Shown here piece by piece: positions 47,076-59,024 of a DNA stretch of 64,000 nucleotides. The DNA comes from Micrasema longulum (Eukaryota > Arthropoda > Insecta > Trichoptera > Brachycentridae), in NCBI GenBank assembly GCA_022494885.1, contig JAGVSM010001184.1:186001-250000 (forward strand), given 5' to 3'. The translations under genes and the position numbers were made by a program. Positions within the stretch are counted from its first letter, which is position 1, and each line of letters starts with the position of its first letter. The notes beneath the pieces are model-generated. The model was not told where the DNA came from and ran no database searches. It saw nothing but the letters and a program-made list of their open reading frames with translations.

Positions 47076-47559
47076 TCCTGTTTTCAATTTAAATTATTTA
47101 TGTCTGAGAATACTCCGAAATTTGAAATATTTAAACTAAAATATTGAATATTAAAACTTCTTTTTGACTAAAAAATTAAAGACTAGTTTCACTGGTATTT
47201 TGGTGGAGCACGTTTGTATTGTTACAACTATTATTTTTCGCTATTTGCAACCCTTACATAATCTTTCAACTATTTTGAATTCCATCATGAAATAATTGCA
47301 CTTCTCAGTTTTTATGAAACAGGTTTGTCAACATAAATCAAATAGTTTTCATTGTTATTGAAATAATTTTTTATGCGTGTAAATTTATAAATAATATGGA
47401 ATCTGTAAACATGTATTTTTTGTAAATATTTTTTTTTTGTAACCCAATACGATTTGCATGTAAGTGTTTTTTACTTCAAACATTGTAAATTTATTGCAAC
47501 TACATTGTGTATTCAACATAAAAATTGAAAATCCAAAATAAAAATAAAACAATGAAAGA

Positions 47560-47666
47560 TCATCATCATCGTTCCCTATCCGCACCTAATGGTGCATAGG
47601 GCACTGCAATGGTACACCAATCGCAGCGTATCTTGATCATTTTTGTTATATGAAGGTGAGATGATA
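47560..47666 (-). mobile_element. SINE family A 3' half
   Basis: CATCATCATCGTTCCCTATC, CGCACCTAATGGTGCATAGG and CACCAATCGCAGCGTATCTT is the tail half on the minus strand, about 220 bp upstream of the Msh6 start codon. The tRNA head is missing. Confidence 0.65.
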
Positions 47667-47882
47667 AAAAAAAAAAGAAAGATTATCAAGAGAAAAAAAA
47701 CGCAACACATTTTAAATCATCGATTGTTGTTTTTCTATGGATTTTATTCGCGCCGATTTGTGAACAATGCATGAATTTTGACAGGTTCGTCCTTTCCACA
47801 GAGGATTCCATTCTTTACTCGTTCCTCTTTTACTTGGTTTGGGTGAACTTAAGTATAGGAAGATTCTTGTAATTATTTCACA

Positions 47883-48051
47883 ATGTCAAAACGAAATAGT
47901 TCATCCGGCTCTTCTAACACCTTATTCAATTATTTTGTGAAATCGCCGGCTTCAAAGACCCCTCAAAAGTCCGCCGCTGACACAAATAAAAATGAAAAGG
48001 TCTCCCCATTACAAACCGTATCGAACGGCAATGTAAAACGGAAGAATAAAG
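47883..48051 (+). CDS. Msh6: Msh6 exon 1
   Basis: [32 protein letters not shown] is in the position of the PCNA-binding (PIP) box, whose usual leading Gln is Ser here. 56 codons plus one base, donor GTTTGT. Confidence 0.9.
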
Positions 48052-51000
48052 GTTTGTGTTTAGAATATCACGTTTTGTTTTCTTAATACATATTTCTATT
48101 ATTCTTTTGAGCTATTTTCATTTGCCGCTTTCGGCTAATTTTAATTTACATTTAAATTGTGACGTGCTCGTTCATGTTTTGCTGTCAGTCAGAGATTGTC
48201 ACAGTATTAAATACTCGTAAAATCACGTAAAATATCGTCCACATTATTGTGACGTACTTATCGTTTAAATAAAAGTTTGCCATTGAAGTAATTTTGTAGT
48301 TGTGAAGATTTTCCTATTTATTTGTCGCCATTTATCTATTGTCTAATTCGTTAAGCATTTTTTTGCAGAGAAAATCAAAGAACAAAGTTCTAACGAGTCT
48401 GCGGTTGAGTCAGACAACGAGTCAAACAAAAAAAAACCCAAACTGAGCGAGGAAGAAGAAGATGAAATTCCAGAAATTGAAGTTACTCGTAAAAGAAAGA
48501 GAATCCGTCTAATTTCTGAAGATTCTGACTCTGACACTGAAAACTCTGATGTACCGGGTGAGAAATATAAAACTAAAAATAAATACAGTTTTCGTCTTCT
48601 TCCCTTGTTTAAATCTAATGATGGATCCAAAACTGTATTGTTACACCACTTTTAATAGTAGGGATTACATTATTTAGTTTGTTACATGAAGGAAAGGAGG
48701 TTTTTATGCCATTGAAGCTGTAATATCTTTTGTCAAATGAAAAATTTATATGGTACACTAACATTATACCACAAAATGGGAAAATATATTTTTTTAAATA
48801 TTGCTCAGCGTTTTATTAAGTAATGTTGTGTATGGTGTACATGTTTATAAATAAATTTACCATTATTATTTGTAGATTACATTCGGCAGCAACCGATATG
48901 TCATATTATAGATTGCCAACTTTTATCAACCCGTTGTTGCCCATCGGTCAATATAATAGTGGTGAAATGTTTTAAATGTACATACATTACTTTATTCTAC
49001 AGATATAAGCGTAAGGGATAAATTGGAAAATAGTTTTAAATTTGAAGCAAAGTCATCTTCTCCCGCTTCCTCTCCAGTTGCCAAATCTAAAAATCAAAAC
49101 AAATCTAAGTTGAATGAGTAAGTACCTAAATATTTTATCATACAATTTTATTACATAAGTAAGTTATCCAAGTGTGATAAATGTTTTCATATTTAGAACA
49201 TGTACAAATATTGCTTGTTGTTCATTTATTTTTCTTGTTTTCCATTATGTCTATTATGTCTGAACCATGCATCATTTTTGCTGATTAAAGCTTTTCTTGA
49301 AGTCTCTTATTTTCACTACACTAGGTATATCATTTTGTGTTTCTATTGTTGATAATGTTTCAATTCAATTAAATTTATTAGGTATTTCGCAGTTCAAAAC
49401 AGAATATAATTTGTGTATAATGTATTCCGCGCTGGGAAATCAAGGAATACATTTTGCTGGATTACTGTGCTGCTGGTTATTCTTGAATCTTCGAACCTCA
49501 GAAATGATTTTAGATTATGTTGCAGCATCCACCATCTGAGCTCATGCATAATGTTGTCTAAAACATCAAAAAGTATGATAAAAAGTGTAATGTTGTCTAA
49601 GAATTCAGCTTTTTAAAAATAAAAAAAATCAGCAAATAAAAAATAACAATAAAAATATAGTAAACTTAACAGCATGTTTTATGTGACTTCGTTCTAAACT
49701 AACACAGAACAGAAGTCCCATGACGCCAGAACACAATCCATGAAAACGTTAAGTTTGAAGAATATCCATATAGCGTGGTATCGGTAATAAGGAATAGAAA
49801 CAATGGAATAAACTGCTCGCTTCTTAAATAATTATCTTATTTTTAAGTATTTTAATTTCTTAAGCATTTCCGATTTATTGTTATGCAAATATTTGATAAA
49901 TTAAAAATGTTTGTTATCTTCAGTTCGAAAGATGCGAGTCTATCAGAAACAAAAACTTCAGATGCAATCGACTCCGATTCCAATTGGATTCATTGCCAAT
50001 TGGATTGGCTCAAGCCGGGAAAACTCAGAGATGCTGCCAGAAGAAAGCCCGATGATCCTGATTATGATCCTAAAACTCTTTACGTTCCTGAAGATTTTAA
50101 AAGCAAGCAAACACCGGTTTGTGAACATGTTACCATAGAATTAAGAATAGTCCAGAAGGAGCGTAGAATCATATTTGAATACATCGGACTCTGTCCACAA
50201 ATCCCCCCACTTTGCTCCACTTTCGCCACGCGCATTTGTGAAGTCGCCGCGTAATGTTGCCAGATGGGAAAAGATATAATCATAACACAAATGTAAGGTA
50301 AAAAAAAGTCATTTGTTAATTTCTCTAAAATTTTATTGTGCACGCGGAAACATTGATTGACACAACAGAGTAGATAAGTAAAGGGTCATTTAATAAGAGT
50401 AATTGAATTAATGAACTTTGAACTTAAAATAAAAAACAAATTTTATTTTACATAAAACTGATATTTTTATATCATGTTAAATAATGTTTGATGCTTTAAA
50501 GATAATGTTGTTCAAATGTCCACCACGGCATTGTTTAATTTTCATTACTTCTTTCATTAGATGAGCAAAGTAGGGTAAAAATAATTCAATTTTTAAGTAA
50601 TGCATTTGCTACTTACACATGCATTTGCTAATTACACATAAAATGTGATCCCATCCTGTTTCTTTAAGATCTTAGCAGTATTTCTACACTTTAAAACGAC
50701 CCAACATGGCATAGTTGAGTTCAAATCGGGAGTTGCGTACTGAGCGACGTCTACAAAGAAACTAATGGGTCAAAACGTAAAACTACCCATTTATGAGTAG
50801 TTTAGTCGCCTTCTGTTTGATGTGCGTATGCGGTTTCTGGACTATTCTTAATTCTATGCATGTTACTGATAAAATAGTATTCTGATTATTATTATTTAGA
50901 ATTAGCAATGTGGTATAGGTTCTAACGCGCTTCTTTATAATAATAATAAATTAACACCATTTTTATAGCACTATTTTATGGCTGTTCACAAATTCAATTT

Positions 51001-54000
51001 TTATGTATCTGTTCTTCATCGGGTGGGCCTCGGCTGAATCCAAGAGTTTCCTCCACTCTTACCGGTCGGCTTACCTTCCTCTCCAGTTCCTCACTCCCAG
51101 CATAACTGTTCTTATCCAATATATAAAGCTACATATTATTACAATAACAATTATGTGAGGCGAACTTCAGAGTTCTTATGATTTACCCAAATATTTGATT
51201 TTTGGGCCATTTTCAACGAGTTGTAAATAACTCACTCACTATTAGAAAATGGAATCAAGTTGGGGTAGAGTGGGATCCGAACCACGGACCTTTGAGACGT
51301 GAGTCCGAGATACTAGCCACGGGACAACAACCCGATCAAACAACAAGTTTTACAAGGATTTTTTTTTAAATGGTGTCAAAAAAACTGGTGATTTTTTCCT
51401 AACATTAATTTAACAATGCATAACTGAGAGAAAGTGATGAAAATGATGTTAAAGGAAATGTGCACATCTTGTAATATTTTCAAATAAAATTAAGATACAA
51501 TAAATAACAACTAGCAGGCAACTCAAGTATTTGACTTGAACCATTATTTTATCATAATTTCTTCCAGTTTAAGGTTCTTTCTTTCTTATCAGCCTGTTTA
51601 TCTCCACTGCTACATATAGGCATCTTCCAAATTTTTCCATGTAACAAACCTAAAGCGCTAAATTTAACTCTTAAATTTGAACCTGTTGCAAGCTATTATT
51701 TCCATTTTTTTTTTGTGGTATTTTCAAAGTAATTTTTCTATTTCAGGAGTAGATATATGTTTTTAAAGCAATTTGTCTTGCGTTATAAAAAAGTCCACAC
51801 ATTTAAATAAATACTCAGATAAATAAAAACACAACGCTTAATGGAGATAATTTATTATTTATTGGAAATGAAATACAGTCGGGGTCTATGTTCAAGGCGC
51901 ACGGAAGACTTGCAATAGTGTGTTGCGACGCTGTCCGCTAGAGTTTAGATAAAAATTAACTGGTTGATATTCTCAAATATTTATTTATTTACATACATAA
52001 TTTGAGACATTATATATTGTATGATTTTTATCGAAAGTCAACCCGGTTCTGTGAAAACACATTACTGCATTCCTTCCATGTGCCTTAAACGTAGACCCCG
52101 TCTATACATTTAACAAATTTTATGTTTACCATAAGTAATCTGTCTATTTTCCATTTAAATTTACAGGCCCATAAACAATGGTGGGATATCAAATCGTCTC
52201 ATTATGATTGTGTCTTATTCTTTAAAGTTGGTAAATTTTATGAACTGTATCATATGGATGCTGCTGTTGGCGTAAACGAACTCGGATTCTCATACATGAA
52301 GGTATTCTTTTGCTCATTTTTTCAATTAAAAAATATCCTCAATTTTGTGCTTTCACTGAATTGTTTCTGATGTGAATTAAATTATTTTAAGGGAGAATTT
52401 GCTCATTCTGGATTCCCGGAAACAGCATATTCCAGGATGGCGAGCTCCCTTGTACAAAAGGGATACAAAGTAGCGCGAGTGGAACAAACAGAGACACCTG
52501 ATATGATGCAAGAACGCACTAAGAAATGTAATTAATATTTATTACACTTTATAAATAATTCTATATCTTGACAGACACTAGATGTCTATTAATCTTTTTT
52601 CTTTTGTCTCTGTTGAGATATCGGTCACTTTAAATAAAATCCTAAGAGAGTTAAATTCTAATATTAGTCTACATAGATTTGGATATCTCAAAGTATTGTT
52701 TCTAAATAGCATTTAAACTGATCGAAGTGACCGAAACCAGACATTGACCGGTCATAAGCCTTGTAAATACACAAACCCTTTCAATAAATAATTTTTCAAA
52801 CTAACTATTAAATTAATGCAAATATTAAAGAATGCAAATCTATGATAGATATAATTGATAAGATGAATGGATCACTAAGATGATTTGGTTATGTTGAACG
52901 AACAGATGACAAAAACATGATAAAACAGATGGTATAGGTCAGCGATCCGCAGTTGGCGGTCAAATCCGGCCCGAGAAGTTCTCTCCTCTGGCCCTGCGGG
53001 TTCCTCTTCAGTTTCTGTACGGACCACAGTAGTACATGCAATTCGGCCGTCAATCAAGGATTACAGTTTATTTTTTCGTAAATTAAAATTTTCAGGGTAA
53101 CGAGTGTTGTACTGGGCATGTTTTGTATTAAAATATAGTTTAAAATCGTATTATTTTGTCAGCAATTCTCTAATTGCATATTGGGCACGTTCGTTTTAAA
53201 TCAGTTGTGTTCTGCTCGCATGAGCTCGAGTGAAGTCGATGATCGCATGGCCCCTGAAAATAATTGACATATTCATATGGCCCGCCGCCAAAACTATTTG
53301 TCAACCCCTGGTGTAGGTATACGGCGATACAGAATAGTAACGTAGGATGAAGATGACTAAGAAAGAGGTGGCATGATCAGATAAATCAATATTTTTAGTC
53401 TGTCAAAAGAAAACAAAATCGAAGGGCGTGTATGACTGTATGAATATGGAAGAAGCTAGAAATGGCATAATTAATACGCCTTTCTTTACCTTGAAACTTT
53501 AGACCGATCATTTCATATGGTGCCAAATGCTGGGTTATGTCCGAAAAAGATGAGAACATGGTATTAGTATTTGAAAGATAAATATTATGGAAGATATTTG
53601 GTGCTGTCAACCAAAACGGAGTGTGGAGGAGACAGTTTAATCATGAATTAGAGGCATTGTATGGTGAACCCAACATTGCACAATTCATAAAAATAAGAAG
53701 ATTACAATGGTTGGGCCATGTGCACAGAATTAATGATAATCGTATCCTAAAAAAGATTCTTTATACCACTCCGGAAGGTAGACGAAGGAGAGGCAGACCA
53801 AAATTAAGATGGCTGGATAATGTGGAAAGTGACATTAGAGCAATTGGCCTGACGAACTGGAGAAGAGCCGCGGGGTGCAGGAGGGAATGGAGACTGGAAG
53901 AGGCCAAGGCCCACAACGGGCTGTAGTGCCACTGATGATTTACCTTGAAAATTATTCAATTGATAGATATGTACTCCTCTTTTAAAAAGATGCTTCATAT

Positions 54001-57000
54001 CTTTAGGTAGGCGACCTATGTGGTTTAGTGGTTAAGAAGATGCTTAACTCCTGTATGGAAGTTTCTGGATTTGATTTCTAGTAAAAACACAAAAATTGTA
54101 TGTGATTTTTCTCAAGCCTGGGTGCTCTGTGCTGTAATTCACCACTGCAGTTGGGCCTCCTGCCCTGTTGCTGTGCAAAAAAATGTACAATTATAATCTG
54201 TTAGTTCAATTTGTCAATCAAGGAACAATAAACAATGTTGAGTTTGAACACACTTTATCTATACAAATTTTGGTGCAGTTGTATTTGTTGGCATATCATG
54301 TCGGTGATTTGACCATCGAATGATTCATATTATTATAGTGATACATATTGTTCATTTCAGTGTCCGGGAAAGAAAAAGTTGTGAGAAGAGAGATTTGTCA
54401 AGTGACCTGTAAGGGGATAGAAGTGTTTGGTTTACTAGACAGTGGACCTCCAGAGTCATCAGCTAGCTATATGATGGCCATCTCCGAACAAGTAAGTTTC
54501 ATTATTTAATAAATCAATTTAAATCTGCTTGACTTACAATATTTTTCTATAAATTTATAAAGCTAATGCATTTTCAAAAAAATACCATGTGTGTTTCAAA
54601 TAATTTATTCACAAAGGAGTATGGACATGCATTGTACGGTGTCTCTTGTCTAAAATCTTCCATTGAATTTATTCATTAAAAGAACATGGCAATGTCATCT
54701 ATGAATGATTGGTGTAAATATTTTGAAGAAAAATGTATATTTCTTTCATTTTTAACAAACTGCAGCAGCTACTTTTGCTCTCAAAAACTCACTCTCTTAG
54801 AGGTGAAACATCACAAGCTATAAGATAATTTATACGCCATTTGAAAATCTCTGACAACTGACAACCAAGCGGAGGCCATACAGTTGGCTGGGCCATATAC
54901 TCCGGATGCCTTCTGAGAGCCTAAACCACGCTTGCCTACTTTACGAGGATTCTCAACATCAGGAGGCCTGAAGGCTGTTTGCATACACCATAATATGGTG
55001 TATGCAAGCATATTATGCTAAAAGTAGGAAGGGGACATGGAATGATTATGATTATTATACTATTGGGGACTTGAATAAGTTCTCTTGTGAAAATTAATGC
55101 TTTATTTTTATAAAATAGTTAAGAACATGTTATCGAAGGTATTGTCCATTGCTAGCGACTATTTTCTCCCATCTTTCTGGCAGTATACGAATACCATCTC
55201 GAAAGAACGACTGATCTTTTGAGGTTTTGAATAGATGTTTCAGTTTTGGGGTGCAAAAAATGGGACAGCGAAACGTCGATTTTAGTTAGGCATAGTCCGA
55301 CAAGCAGTTGTCTTTTTTGCACAGTATCGGGAGACATTTGCGAGAGAGTGACAAAAAAAAACAATGTTGAAATACCTATTCATCAAAATTTTTAGCCACC
55401 GCATATCCTCTTAAAGGTGACTTTGAAGAATCGTATTCATTGAATTCAAATTTAGAACCCATATACTTTGCAGTTAATGGTGATGTGAACATTTTTATTT
55501 TACAACTCAACTTTAACTCTTTTATTTTGTATTTCTTTTAAAAAACAGAAAACACACATGTATGTTTGTTTGTCCGTCACGGTAACTCCTTTGTTAGGGA
55601 CTAAATGCAGCTATGCTATTTTCAAGCCAAACTTTTCTCGACCATCTATTTCTAAAGACAAAAATAACAGGACAATATTAAATGAGTTAATATCGAACCC
55701 CAGTGAAGCTATTTGTTGCTATTTGTAGCATTCATGGAAGAGGATATACAAATACCGATTTTACTGATTTTGAAGTTACCTAGTTGTAGAAATTACCCTG
55801 CGATAATATTAAAAACTATTATTGATAAAAATGTATTTGGATTTACTGAGAATTTATACTTTTATTATTTGAAAAAAAAAACATAATTGACAAATAAATA
55901 AATATCATATCTCCCCGTATTGCGTAATTTTGTTAAAATTATTATGCTGGTGGATTAAGTAGTTTTTAGGAGAATTTTTTTCTTTATTTTCATTTCATTT
56001 GTTGTTAGTAGTAATTAATTTGTATAGAAAATTTAAAAAAATAATAATTAAATGAATAAATTTGATAAAAAATTATTCTCACTAGTACAGTATTAATTTT
56101 AACCTCTTCGGTAACTCAAGTTTTAATTTAGTGTATATATATTTATGACTGAATATAAAATGGCTTTCAGCACTTGAATGAAGGTTGTAGTGCATTTGGG
56201 ATTTGCTTTGTTGACACATCCATCGGAGTATTCCATCTCGGACAGTTTGATGATGACAACTTCTCTTCCAGACTCCTCACTACCGTGGCTCATCATCCTC
56301 CAGCTCTAGTAAGATGCAAACTGCAACTTCTAAGTCTCTTATTCATAAAAACATATGAAGGATACATGATATAAAGAGTGAATGTCAAAAAAGGAAGTTT
56401 AAAGATAGGGCGTATTTAAGTTTTCACACTTCTTTGACATTAAAGTAAACTTATACTATAAAGGGACCTGCTTAATGTAAATAATAGCCTATACTGTTTT
56501 ATACCATCTAAAATGATTTTAATTCATATTAAACTATCTCTTTTTTTCCAGTATTTAACTGCCATCCACCTTTTATCCCGAGTATGCATTTTTTTGTTTA
56601 ATTATCTCGGAAAGTAGAGCCTTTATTTAAAATTTGATTAAACAGAAATGTAGATCATGTAAACTGCTGTTAGATGTCATTCTTAGTTTAAAGCATGTAA
56701 AAATTGACATCCATCCTTTATATCTTGTACCCTTCGTTTACATTCAAATGACTTATAATAATTTTGATGAAAAATAGCTTTTTAAAACGTAATGATAAAT
56801 TATTGTGAAATAAAATGTATGTTATTAGTTTTTTTTTTTACTGTAACATTAGTTTCTATGACTAATTTATTTATGTTGTGGTTAGATTTATTTTTTTACA
56901 TTTTAATTAGTATTTAATATGTCAATGAAAATTAATTATCTCCCGAAACTACAGTAGTGTAATTCTTTAATTAGTGTTTAAATTATATTTTATTTTGTTT

Positions 57001-57884
57001 CTCAAAGTTAAATTATTTATGTAGAAAGTTGGCTTAGATTATAATATGATTAGGGCCCCTCATTGGGCGCCAGTGAAGAATAGTTTACTATTTTAACATA
57101 TTATTTGTAAGAAGCCACATTAATTCAAAATAAAGATTAATTTAATTGAGTATGTCTTAATCTTTATAAACAAGCACCGGATTTATTATTTTTTTATTAA
57201 CCTCTTAACTTTTGAAATATATATTGTTCTCAAAAATATATTTCTTAATTTCTGTCTCAGATACTGTACGAACGTGGTAATATTACTAAAACCACGGAAA
57301 GCATCTTGAAGGACATATGTCCCACGACCAGAAAGGAAGCTCTGGCTCCGGAGAAGGAGTTCTGGAGTGCTCAACACACCCTGAAGGTGCTGGCTGACAA
57401 ATACTTTCTGCAGGACAAAGGAGTCAATTGGCCGGAGGGACTAAAGCCCATGCTGAGTGACAGTAAGTTAATCATCTCATTACTACTGTCTTGTTAACTC
57501 TATGCCCGCAAGTCTCATACCAATGTGACACTAAAACATATGTCTTTGACAAGAAACATCATAAAAAGCACTTAATTTAAATCTTTCAGCTGACAGGTTG
57601 GGTCTAACTCCTGCAGAGAAGAAAACCCTGTCCATCAGAGCGTTGGGCGCTTGTGTTAGTTATCTCACTGACACGCTCCTCGACATACAGGTCATGGGAA
57701 TGGCAAGATTTGAGGCGTATTTCCCTCCTGATATGGAAACAGAGTCTCCCAAAACTGGCAAGACTCCTAATACACCGACCAACATGGTGCTGGACTCATT
57801 TACTCTGGAAAATTTGCACATTTTGGGAAGCGACTCGTCACTTTTGTCCAAATTAGACAACTGCACAACGCCAATGGGTAAACG
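47883..57884 (+). CDS. Msh6: MutS homolog 6, N-terminal half (gene continues beyond window)
   Basis: Partner of MSH2 in MutSalpha, which binds base mismatches and small loops in the nucleus. Ten exons (47883-48051, 48369-48557, 49003-49117, 49924-50116, 52167-52301, 52392-52527, 54361-54491, 56171-56308, 57261-57462, 57590-57884) join without a phase error and give about 567 residues. Residues 1-157 are a disordered, Ser/Lys/Glu-rich tail. Residues 172-222 match WLKP..DA..(P)[23 protein letters not shown] (Phe246, Glu248) is the mismatch-wedge motif. The connector follows, and [17 protein letters not shown] opens the core domain. The open end cuts at TPMGKR. The lever, clamp and Walker ATPase parts must lie beyond an intron of at least 6.1 kb. 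No PWWP domain is visible. Confidence 0.95.
48369..48557 (+). CDS. Msh6: Msh6 exon 2
   Basis: Acceptor TTTTTTGCAG; acidic/basic linker with [20 protein letters not shown] (a plausible nuclear localisation signal) and [12 protein letters not shown] (casein-kinase-like acidic run). Donor GTGAGA. Confidence 0.88.
49003..49117 (+). CDS. Msh6: Msh6 exon 3
   Basis: [20 protein letters not shown], then Ser/Lys-rich to donor GTAAGT. Low complexity; accepted on phase and splice signals. Confidence 0.8.
49924..50116 (+). CDS. Msh6: Msh6 exon 4
   Basis: [40 protein letters not shown] ends at KQTP; strongly conserved MSH6-specific segment before the mismatch-binding domain. The frame stays open past the GTTTGT donor, so the exon end was chosen by homology. 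A hAT-like insertion begins 17 bases inside the intron. Confidence 0.9.
50134..50858. mobile_element. hAT-like non-autonomous DNA transposon, copy 2 (725 bp)
   Basis: Ends are CATAGAATTAAGAATAGTCC and its complement. It is flanked by perfect 8-bp direct repeats CATGTTAC (50126-50133 and 50859-50866), the target-site length of hAT elements. Internal sequence is collinear and inverted relative to 21020-21825. No transposase, so it needs an autonomous partner. Confidence 0.85.
51015..51115 (-). pseudogene. LINE C-terminal scrap
   Basis: The minus strand has AGAGTGGAGGAAACTCTTGG ATTCAGCCGAGGCCCACCCG, translating as a [16 protein letters not shown] tail after small changes. A second scrap at 51575-51640 reads like GLCPAVDR.A. 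Both are remnants in Msh6 intron 4. Confidence 0.45.
51205..51345 (-). mobile_element. SINE family B (tRNA-like) in Msh6 intron
   Basis: The minus strand contains GTGGCTAGTATCTCGGACTC, ACGTCTCAAAGGTCCGTGGT TCGGATCCCACTCTACCC, continuing into TTCCATTTTCTAATAGTGAG, as at 31310. Confidence 0.6.
51875..52105. repeat. MITE with about 34-bp terminal inverted repeats
   Basis: The left ACAGTCGGGGTCTATGTTCA AGGCGCACGGAAG is matched by the complement of the right TTCCATGTGCCTTAAACGTA GACCCCGTC. The right end is about 60 bp before an Msh6 acceptor. Confidence 0.7.
52167..52301 (+). CDS. Msh6: Msh6 exon 5 (mismatch-binding motif)
   Basis: 45 codons, phase 0: [40 protein letters not shown], the MutS domain I core with Phe-Tyr-Glu. 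Confidence 0.96.
52392..52527 (+). CDS. Msh6: Msh6 exon 6
   Basis: [40 protein letters not shown], conserved end of domain I. Acceptor ATTATTTTAAG, donor GTAATT. Confidence 0.94.
52610..52790. repeat. Fragment of the CAGATCT..TTGCAAC repeat family
   Basis: GACATTGACCGGTCATAAGC CTTGTAAAT and ATATCGGTCACTTTAAAT resemble the copy at 34640. Diverged. Confidence 0.35.
53510..53926 (+). pseudogene. LINE polyprotein C-terminal fragment in Msh6 intron
   Basis: [40 protein letters not shown], then [20 protein letters not shown] and a [16 protein letters not shown] end with stop. Well-preserved 101-codon frame; upstream codons from 53510 ([14 protein letters not shown]) are in another frame. Probably a fairly recent insertion; no catalytic domain. 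Confidence 0.75.
54005..54185 (+). mobile_element. tRNA-like SINE, third family
   Basis: TATGTGGTTTAGTGGTTAAG A is a clear A box and TTTCTGGATTTGATTTCTAG a weak B box. A body with GATTTTTCTCAAGCCTGGGT and TTGGGCCTCCTGCCCTGT follows, unlike families A and B. Confidence 0.5.
54361..54491 (+). CDS. Msh6: Msh6 exon 7
   Basis: [20 protein letters not shown] is the start of the connector domain; VVRREICQ is typical of MSH6. Acceptor TTCATTTCAG, donor GTAAGT. Confidence 0.93.
54845..55045 (+). pseudogene. RTE-like LINE fragment, sister of 7640
   Basis: [30 protein letters not shown] then frameshift. Nucleotide match to 7650-7725 is close (TTGGCTGGGCCATATACTCC GGATGCC). Confidence 0.55.
55230..55395 (+). 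repeat. Interspersed repeat shared with 8240-8440
   Basis: TTCAGTTTTGGGGTGC, GATTTTAGTTAGGCATAGTC, TTTTGCACAGTATCGGGAG and AATACCTATTCATCAAA match in order. Confidence 0.45.
56171..56308 (+). CDS. Msh6: Msh6 exon 8
   Basis: [40 protein letters not shown]: connector domain beta-sheet. 46 codons, phase 0 on both sides. Confidence 0.93.
57261..57462 (+). CDS. Msh6: Msh6 exon 9
   Basis: [20 protein letters not shown] then [19 protein letters not shown]. Ends with one base to be completed by the next exon; donor GTAAGT. Confidence 0.93.
57590..57884 (+). CDS. Msh6: Msh6 exon 10 (last in window)
   Basis: [40 protein letters not shown], then [20 protein letters not shown] and CTTPMGKR, the start of the MutS core. 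Donor GTAAGA leaves two bases for the next exon, which would begin in the LLRxWLCxP segment; I could not find it before the window end. Confidence 0.93.
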
Positions 57885-58289
57885 GTAAGATTATACAAAT
57901 CACTGGCCTAACTTGTAAAACTCGTAAGTCCCAAACTTACTTTTGTTCAGGGGAGAGTAAAAACAGTTTTAACTTCAGTGCCAAAGTTTTTTTTCAATAT
58001 TAAAAAAAAGTCGAACACTACTAATATACAAGTTTTAGACACATATATATTATTATTATTTATGAAAACACAATTATTAATTTTCATGTATCGACTTACT
58101 AAAAGATTCTATGTTAAGGCTGTAGTCTGGTAAAACGAACGCAAAATTAGGAAATCATACGATTTTGCCATTTTAAAACGAATGTTTGTCAAAAATCGCG
58201 CAATAAAAAAAATTAAAAATTATGTATGAGATAAAAACAATACTTTTTATAGGTATTTCTATCAAAAAATGTACTTCAAAGTTTCATAT

Positions 58290-58955
58290 AACTAAAATAT
58301 AATTACTTTTAGACCGGCAGATTACGCCATTTCAAATTTAGACTAAGCTTATTAATCTGGGATCTCAATAAAGACTAAGTATTGAACTGATTTTTCTTAA
58401 AATGATTTAAAGATAATAAATTTAAAAAGGAGATGGCCGCGGCAGAATTTTATTTTTTTGTTTTTGAAAAGAAATATAAGCATTTTAAAGCACATAAATT
58501 TTTGTAAAATTTTCCTTTATTTCTACGTAAATTATGCAATCAGTAATACCATAAAAAATTTAAAAATATTGAAATAGTTTAGTTAAATCCTTTTTTTATA
58601 GAACTGTATTTTTTTTAAATTTATTTTTTTATTTATATATAATTACTTTCAGACCGGCAGATTACGCAATTTCAAAATTTAGACTAAGCTTATTAATCTG
58701 GGATCTCAATAAAGACTAAGTATTGAACTTAAATTTTTAATAATGATTTGAAGATAATAAATTTAAAAAGGAGATGGCCGCGGCAGAATCTTATTTTTTT
58801 GTTTTTGAAAAGAAATATAAGCATTTTAAATCACATAAATTTTTCCTTTATTTCTACGTAAAATTATGCAATCAGTAACACCATAAAAAATTTTAAAATA
58901 TTGAAATAGTTTAGTTAAAACCTTTTTTTATAGAACTGTATTTTTTTATTTTTTT
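58290..58955 (+). repeat. Tandem duplication, two units of about 330-350 bp
   Basis: ATAATTACTTTTAGACCGGC, TTATTAATCTGGGATCTCAA, GGAGATGGCCGCGGCAGAAT and AATTATGCAATCAGTAA occur in the same order at 58299-58620 and 58640-58945 with few differences. Located just downstream of the last visible Msh6 exon, inside its intron. Confidence 0.85.
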
Positions 58956-59024
58956 TCAATACGATAATTCTAGTTGTAATATTCAATTTTAAACAATGTC
59001 TTATTTGGGTTTTTATTACATTCA

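Noticed and set aside
48343..48630. 95-codon minus-strand Ser-rich frame
   Set aside because: Antisense of the acidic Msh6 exon 2; the Ser/Leu richness is a by-product of Glu/Asp codons.
50117..50254. Read-through extension of Msh6 exon 4 (frame open to 50254)
   Set aside because: Family homology resumes at 52167 in phase with a donor at 50117, and the extension enters the hAT-like element.
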